Assembly (NCBI RefSeq): GCF_036345915.1
Contig: NZ_CP107785.1
Span: forward strand, 434,001-498,000
Length of the DNA stretch: 64,000 nucleotides
Direction: 5' to 3'
Source of the DNA: Nocardia sp. NBC_00565
GTDB lineage: Bacteria > Actinomycetota > Actinomycetes > Mycobacteriales > Mycobacteriaceae
The position numbers and the translations under genes are program-made. Shown here piece after piece: positions 60,352-64,000 of this stretch; position 1 is the first letter of the stretch; the number at the start of each line of letters is the position of its first letter. Below the pieces are notes generated by a model that was not told the DNA's origin, made no database searches, and saw only the letters and a list, made by a program, of their open reading frames with translations.

Positions 60352-61350
60352 ATGCGCGCAGTGCACGCTACGGAGTTCGGTAGGCCCGAGGTTCTTTCGG
60401 TGCGTGAGGTGCCCGAGCCGGTCGCCGGGCCGGGACAGGTCGTCGTAGATGTCGCGGCCGCGGATGTGATGTTCTTGGATGTCCAGCTGCGAAGCGGTTG
60501 GGGCACCGAGTTTTTCAAGCTCGAACCGCCTTATGTGCCGGGCGGCGCGGTCGCCGGAGTGGTCGCCACGGTCGGGCCGGACGTCGACCCGAGCTGGGTC
60601 GGCAAGCGGGTTGTCACCGATACCGCCGCCAGCGGCATCGGCGGCGGGCAGCCGATCGGCGGCTACGCCGAGCGGGCACTCGCCAAGGCGGAGACCCTGG
60701 TCGCCGTGCCCGAGGAGCTGAGCCTGCCGGAAGCGGTGGCGCTCGCCCACGACGGCAAGACCGCGCTCGCCGTCTTCGACCGGGCGGCGATTCGGCCCGG
60801 TGAGTGGGTGCTGATCACCGCGGCGGGCGGCGGCTTGGGCACCCTGCTGATCCAACTCGCCCGCGCGGCCGGGGCGCATGTGGTGGCCGCGGCGCGGGGC
60901 GACGCCAAACTGGAACTCGCGTCGCGACTCGGCGCGAACGCCGTCGTCGACTACTCCGAACCCGACTGGTCGGCCAAGGCGCACGCCGCGACCGACGGTG
61001 TGGGCGCGAACGTCGTATTGGACGGCGCGGGTGGCGCATTGGGCGCCGGCGCGATCGAAGCCGCGGCGGACGGCGGGCGGTTCATCGGATATGGCGCTGC
61101 CGCAGGAGAATTCGCCGACTTCGATCGGGAAGCGGTGGCAGCGCGAGGGATTACCGTACTAGGCCTGTTCGACCTGACCGGAGCAGACGAAATCGATTGG
61201 CTCGCGCTGGCCGCCCACGCACAGGCCGAAGTTGTCGCCGGGCGGCTGGAAGTCGTTATCGGCCAATCCTTCCCGCTCGAACAGGCCGACCGCGCGCACA
61301 CTGCGATCGAGTCGCGAAAGGCCGTCGGACGCACACTTCTTACGGTCTGA
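60352..61350 (+). CDS. Quinone-oxidoreductase-like medium-chain dehydrogenase
   Basis: 332 residues of the MDR superfamily, zinc-free quinone oxidoreductase type. N-terminal MRAVHATEFGRPEVL, then YVPGGAVAGVV, the nucleotide-binding AAGGGLGTLLIQLARAAGA (residues ~146-164) and a C-terminal QSFPLEQADRAHTAIESRK. No zinc-ligand Cys cluster, as expected for this subgroup. It reduces quinones or enones with NADPH. ATG 60352 has GGAGG five bases upstream; the ATG-like start at 60337 is weaker. Confidence 0.9.
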   Translation: MRAVHATEFGRPEVLSVREVPEPVAGPGQVVVDVAAADVMFLDVQLRSGWGTEFFKLEPPYVPGGAVAGVVATVGPDVDPSWVGKRVVTDTAASGIGGGQPIGGYAERALAKAETLVAVPEELSLPEAVALAHDGKTALAVFDRAAIRPGEWVLITAAGGGLGTLLIQLARAAGAHVVAAARGDAKLELASRLGANAVVDYSEPDWSAKAHAATDGVGANVVLDGAGGALGAGAIEAAADGGRFIGYGAAAGEFADFDREAVAARGITVLGLFDLTGADEIDWLALAAHAQAEVVAGRLEVVIGQSFPLEQADRAHTAIESRKAVGRTLLTV

Positions 61351-61384
61351 ACGCCCTTCCGTGACAACTTGTCTCACCTAGACT

Positions 61385-61417
61385 GCGGGCACCCTGGTTC
61401 GGCGCTAGGGTGCCCGC
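61385..61417. promoter_or_regulatory. 11-bp perfect inverted repeat flush with a GTG start
   Basis: GCGGGCACCCT (61385-61395) and its complement (61407-61417) flank an 11-base loop and end immediately before GTG 61418. The TAGGGT at 61406-61411, six bases before the GTG, is a plausible -10. The repeat could be an operator for the small gene or a terminator of the upstream gene. Confidence 0.6.
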
Positions 61418-61567
61418 GTGGAAACACTGATAATCGTTGTCGCTATTCTCGCCGTGCTCGGTCTTGCCTCGTTCATCGTGCAGTGGGCCAGCAGGCCGCC
61501 GAAGAGCGAGTCCCGTTGGGACCGTGACGAAGTCGATGACGACTACGACGGCTGGGAAACCGACTGA
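61418..61567 (+). CDS. 49-residue leaderless membrane peptide
   Basis: GTG at 61418 opens ETLIIVVAILAVLGLASFIV, one clear membrane helix, then a basic patch and an acidic, Trp-containing tail (ESRWDRDEVDDDYDGWETD). It has no ribosome site but is placed six bases after TAGGGT, as leaderless actinomycete genes are. It ends two bases before the convergent reductase stop. No family recognised. Confidence 0.6.
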   Translation: METLIIVVAILAVLGLASFIVQWASRPPKSESRWDRDEVDDDYDGWETD

Positions 61568-61569
61568 AC

Positions 61570-62001
61570 TCAGCCGGCCGGAGTCAGCACCACCACCGCG
61601 ATGGGCCGCTTGGTCAACTTCTGATACGCGCTGTAGCGCCCCTGATTCACCTTGTCGACGATCGCCCACCGCCGCGCATAATCCGGATCGTCGGGCAAGG
61701 TGGCCCGCGCCACCACCGCCATCCTGCGCCGCCCGACCTGAATCTCACACTCCGGCTTCGCCTTCACATTCGCCAACCACCCCGGTGGCCGCGGCGACCC
61801 CCCATTCGACGCGGTCACCAAATAATCCACCCCATCCCGCCCATAGGTCAGCGCCGAAGTACGCGCCTGCCCCGACTTGCGCCCCACCGTCCGCAACAAC
61901 AACGTCGGATTCCCGAACAACAGCCGATGCCCCACCACCCCACCACTGTTCTCATAAACCCACTGATGCACCTTCAGCACATTCCCGAACACACTCACCA
62001 C
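61570..62001 (-). CDS. Deazaflavin (F420)-dependent nitroreductase-family protein (DDN-like)
   Basis: 143 residues. The DDN/split-barrel pattern is seen as LLLRTVGRKSGQARTSALTYG, then YLVTASNGG and PPGWLANVKAKPECEIQVG, the residues that hold F420 in this family. It should carry out F420H2-dependent reduction of quinones or nitro compounds. GTG 62001 is chosen because GGAGG sits seven bases upstream; a longer reading to 62145 is Gly/Trp-rich and unlikely. Confidence 0.85.
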   Translation of the reverse strand: MVSVFGNVLKVHQWVYENSGGVVGHRLLFGNPTLLLRTVGRKSGQARTSALTYGRDGVDYLVTASNGGSPRPPGWLANVKAKPECEIQVGRRRMAVVARATLPDDPDYARRWAIVDKVNQGRYSAYQKLTKRPIAVVVLTPAG

Positions 62002-62147
62002 AGCCCACCCTCCAACCTGGTCCCAGCGGTTACACCCCCACCCTAACCACCCACCACCCCCCAGCCCCGCGCCTCGCCGCACCATCCAACTGGTGCCCAC
62101 CCCACCCCACCCGGTAGCATCCCCAACGCTGTCGGTATCCGACACAA

Positions 62148-62221
62148 GGGGCGGTAGCTCAGTCGGTTAGAGCCGTGGACTCATAATCCATTGGTCGCGG
62201 GTTCGAGCCCCGCCCGCCCCA
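62148..62221 (+). tRNA. tRNA-Met (anticodon CAU)
   Basis: The 74 bases fold as a complete cloverleaf: acceptor GGGGCGG/CCGCCCC, D stem GCTC/GAGC, anticodon stem GTGGA/TCCAT with loop CTCATAA, T stem GCGGG/CCCGC with TTCGAGC, and discriminator A. The CCA end is not encoded. The CAU anticodon could also be the lysidine-modified tRNA-Ile; the elongator Met call is by recalled similarity to actinomycete genes. A decayed integrase gene lies 65 bases downstream. Confidence 0.9.
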
Positions 62222-62286
62222 CAAACCTCCTGGTCAGCGAGCCAGGTGGAGTGTGGAAGCGTGCCTATTTGGGGCCAACTCTCTAT

Positions 62287-62680
62287 TTATTCTTCATTTT
62301 CGTCGGTGAGGGCGAAGGCGTCGAAGCGCTCGCGAGCGTCAGGACCGACGTGAGTTCGCTGGATGTAGTGGCGGCGCGTGATTGCCTCGGTGTTGCCAAG
62401 CTGAGCTGCGGCGATGGAGATGTCGGACTGGCCGCCGTCGGCGTCTTCGGCCAGCTGTGTGCGACGGTCTTGCGGGCGGTGTGGGGGTTCTGCGGGATTT
62501 CGGTGAATCCGAGCCTTGTGAGGATCCGCTTGAGTTGCTTGCGCGCGTTGCGCGGATCTCGCAGGGTGCCGCGCGCCGATGGGAAGACCAAGTCCTCCGG
62601 GTCGTGCGCCACGAGGGCACGCCGCGCGGCCAGCTTCAGTACGGTCCAGTTGTGCAGGAATAGTCGTCGCTTGCCGTTGG
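62287..62680 (-). pseudogene. Tyrosine-recombinase (phage/ICE integrase) C-terminal remnant
   Basis: Reads NGKRRLFLHNWTVLKLAARR, DPEDLVFPSARGTLRDPRNA and LGFTEIPQNPHTARKTVA, then after a frame change SIAAAQLGNTEAITRRHYIQR (catalytic Tyr) to the stop at 62287. The HTARKT carries the conserved His and Arg. The frame break and lack of an N-terminal domain make it inactive. Its position next to a tRNA 3' end suggests a former integrated element. Confidence 0.8.
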
Positions 62681-62851
62681 GGCCGCCTTTTGGCCCGCGT
62701 TCCGCAGAATTCGGGGGTTCTGGAGGGTGTTGACGGTGTGAATCTGCAGGTCGCTGGGTGCGGAACGGGTGCTGCGGGCTGAAATCGCCTAGAGACGCGA
62801 TTTTCGGATTTCAGTATGCTGGTCTGCTGGTTTGTCGTATCGTCTGGGGTT

Positions 62852-64000
62852 GTGTACGTGAAGACGACCAAGCGGGACAACAAGTCTGGCGTGGTCAGGT
62901 ATCTGCATCTGGCGCACAACGTGTGGGATCCGGTCAAGGGTAGGGCGGTGCCGAAGGTGCTGTTCACCTTCGGCCGCGAGGACGACCTCGACCGTGACGC
63001 GGTGAAACGCCTGGTGGCGTCGCTGTCGAGGCTGCTGGATCCGGCCGACGCGCTGGCGGCAAGCGCGGCCGGGGAGGGGTTGGCGTTCTGCTCCTCCAGG
63101 CCGTTCGGTGGGGCGTATGTGCTCGATCATCTATGGCGGTGGCTGGGCATAGATGCCATCGTCGCCGGGCTGGGGCAACCGAAACGTGGTCGGCACCGCG
63201 ATGTTTCGGGCATCGAGCGGGTGTTGTTCGCACTGGTGGCCAACCGGGCGCTGGCTCCGTCGTCGAAACTGGCCGCCGCGGAATGGATCTGCCACGACGT
63301 GCACATCGATCGCCTGCCCGAAGTCAGCGACGACGCCTGTTATCGGGCGATGGACTGGCTGCACGAATGCAAAGACGAGCTCGAGCGCCAGGTGTTCGAC
63401 CGGGTCGCGACCTTGTTGAACCTGGAAGTGGATCTGTTGTTCTTCGACACCACCTCAACGTATTTCGAGGTCGAAGGTGCTGATGAGCCGATCGCCCGCG
63501 ACGCGAAGGGCCGCCCGAACCCCGACAGCGAGGCCGGTGAAGACGCGGCCGGGTTCCGGACGTGGGGCAAGTCCAAGGATTCGCGAGACGACTTGCCGCA
63601 GATCGTGATCGGGATGGCGGTGACCCGCGACGGGATTCCGGTGCGGTGCTGGTGCTGGCCGGGTAACGCCTCCGATCAGGTGCTGATCCGGCAGGTGAAA
63701 GACGATATACGGGATTGGACGCTATCGAAGATCATCTGGGTGACTGATCGCGGCTTCTCCTCGGCGGAGAACCGCCGCTACCTGCGTCAAGGCGACCACC
63801 ACTACATCATCGGGGAGAAACTGCGCTCCGGGTCGCCGGAAGTGAAGGCGGCGATGTCGCGGCAAGGCCGTTATCTCGACATCGCCGGCAACATGCGGGT
63901 CAAGGAGGTCCACGTCAGCGAGACGGAGCGATTCGTGATCTGTTTCAACCCCGAAGCCGCCGACCGCGATCAGGCCACCCGCGAACAGCTCGTCGCGGCG
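62852..64000 (+). mobile_element. IS1634-type transposase, partial at window edge
   Basis: An open frame of 383 codons without stop runs off the right edge. GTG 62852 (VYVKTTKRDNKSG) is the usual start of IS1634-family transposases; ATG 62816 is an in-frame alternative. DDE-type features include LFFDTTSTYFEVEG, GMAVTRDGIPVRCWCWPGN, and WVTDRGFSSAENRRYL, typical of IS4-related IS1634 elements. It appears intact so far. The left IS end should lie near 62780-62815, but no repeat can be tested without the right end. Confidence 0.85.

Noticed and set aside
62287..62967. Single intact integrase gene on the minus strand
   Set aside because: The conserved recombinase pieces lie in two different frames, so the long open frame is not the ancestral reading along its length.

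Overview
The window reads as chromosomal DNA of a high-GC mycolic-acid actinomycete, most likely Nocardia or a close relative (inference). The grounds are its codon usage, many GTG and leaderless starts, ESX/EspG-type genes, a wax-ester synthase, an EphD-like fusion enzyme, KstR-type operators, an Rv3717-like amidase and a deazaflavin-dependent reductase. No taxonomic marker such as rRNA is present; the species call rests on gene content.

Layout. 1-4504 (minus strand): acyl-CoA dehydrogenase, hotdog thioesterase, alpha/beta hydrolase, sugar-type ABC ATPase and a solute-binding lipoprotein cut by the window edge. 4649-6445: a PDR/VanB-type reductase and a secreted protein. 6611-16067: a ROK regulator divergent from a tightly packed sugar operon (ABC importer, lactonase, KDPGal-type aldolase, PfkB kinase, SDR, DgoD-type dehydratase), which looks like a complete De Ley-Doudoroff galactose route. 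16247-22361: four regulator/target pairs (MerR with a mycothiol-dependent-type enzyme, XRE with an SDR, a Fic protein with its own operator, LysR with a LysE exporter). 22492-30109: cell-envelope and small-molecule genes (amidase, TenA-like protein, MMPL transporter with TetR, a deleted VOC gene, an atypical P450).

30283-42516 is the most unusual stretch. Two paralogous membrane Ser/Thr kinases are followed by a broken lipoprotein gene, a decayed IS5-type element, and a 69-bp copy of the second kinase's 3' end. Next comes a visibly AT-richer four-gene cassette of ESX-like cargo proteins plus a lipoprotein. A second, GC-rich ESX cassette follows (EspG, PPE/EspB-like, helical WXG-like, DUF3558 lipoprotein). 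43144-48798 holds an XRE/DUF397 pair, small orphan genes and a helicase with seven C-terminal helicase-associated repeats.

50696-58486 is a lipid/steroid-type block (SDR, MaoC hydratase, two hydrolases, WS/DGAT acyltransferase, di-iron-type protein, PDR reductase, EphD-like fusion) carrying three matches to the KstR consensus. 58493-64000 ends with a dehydrogenase fragment, a pair of membrane-anchored Cys/Gly/Ser-rich small proteins, a quinone-oxidoreductase-like enzyme, a leaderless 49-residue membrane peptide, a DDN-type reductase, a tRNA with CAU anticodon with a decayed integrase behind it, and an IS1634-type transposase running off the edge. Decay is frequent: at least eight broken or remnant genes were read here.
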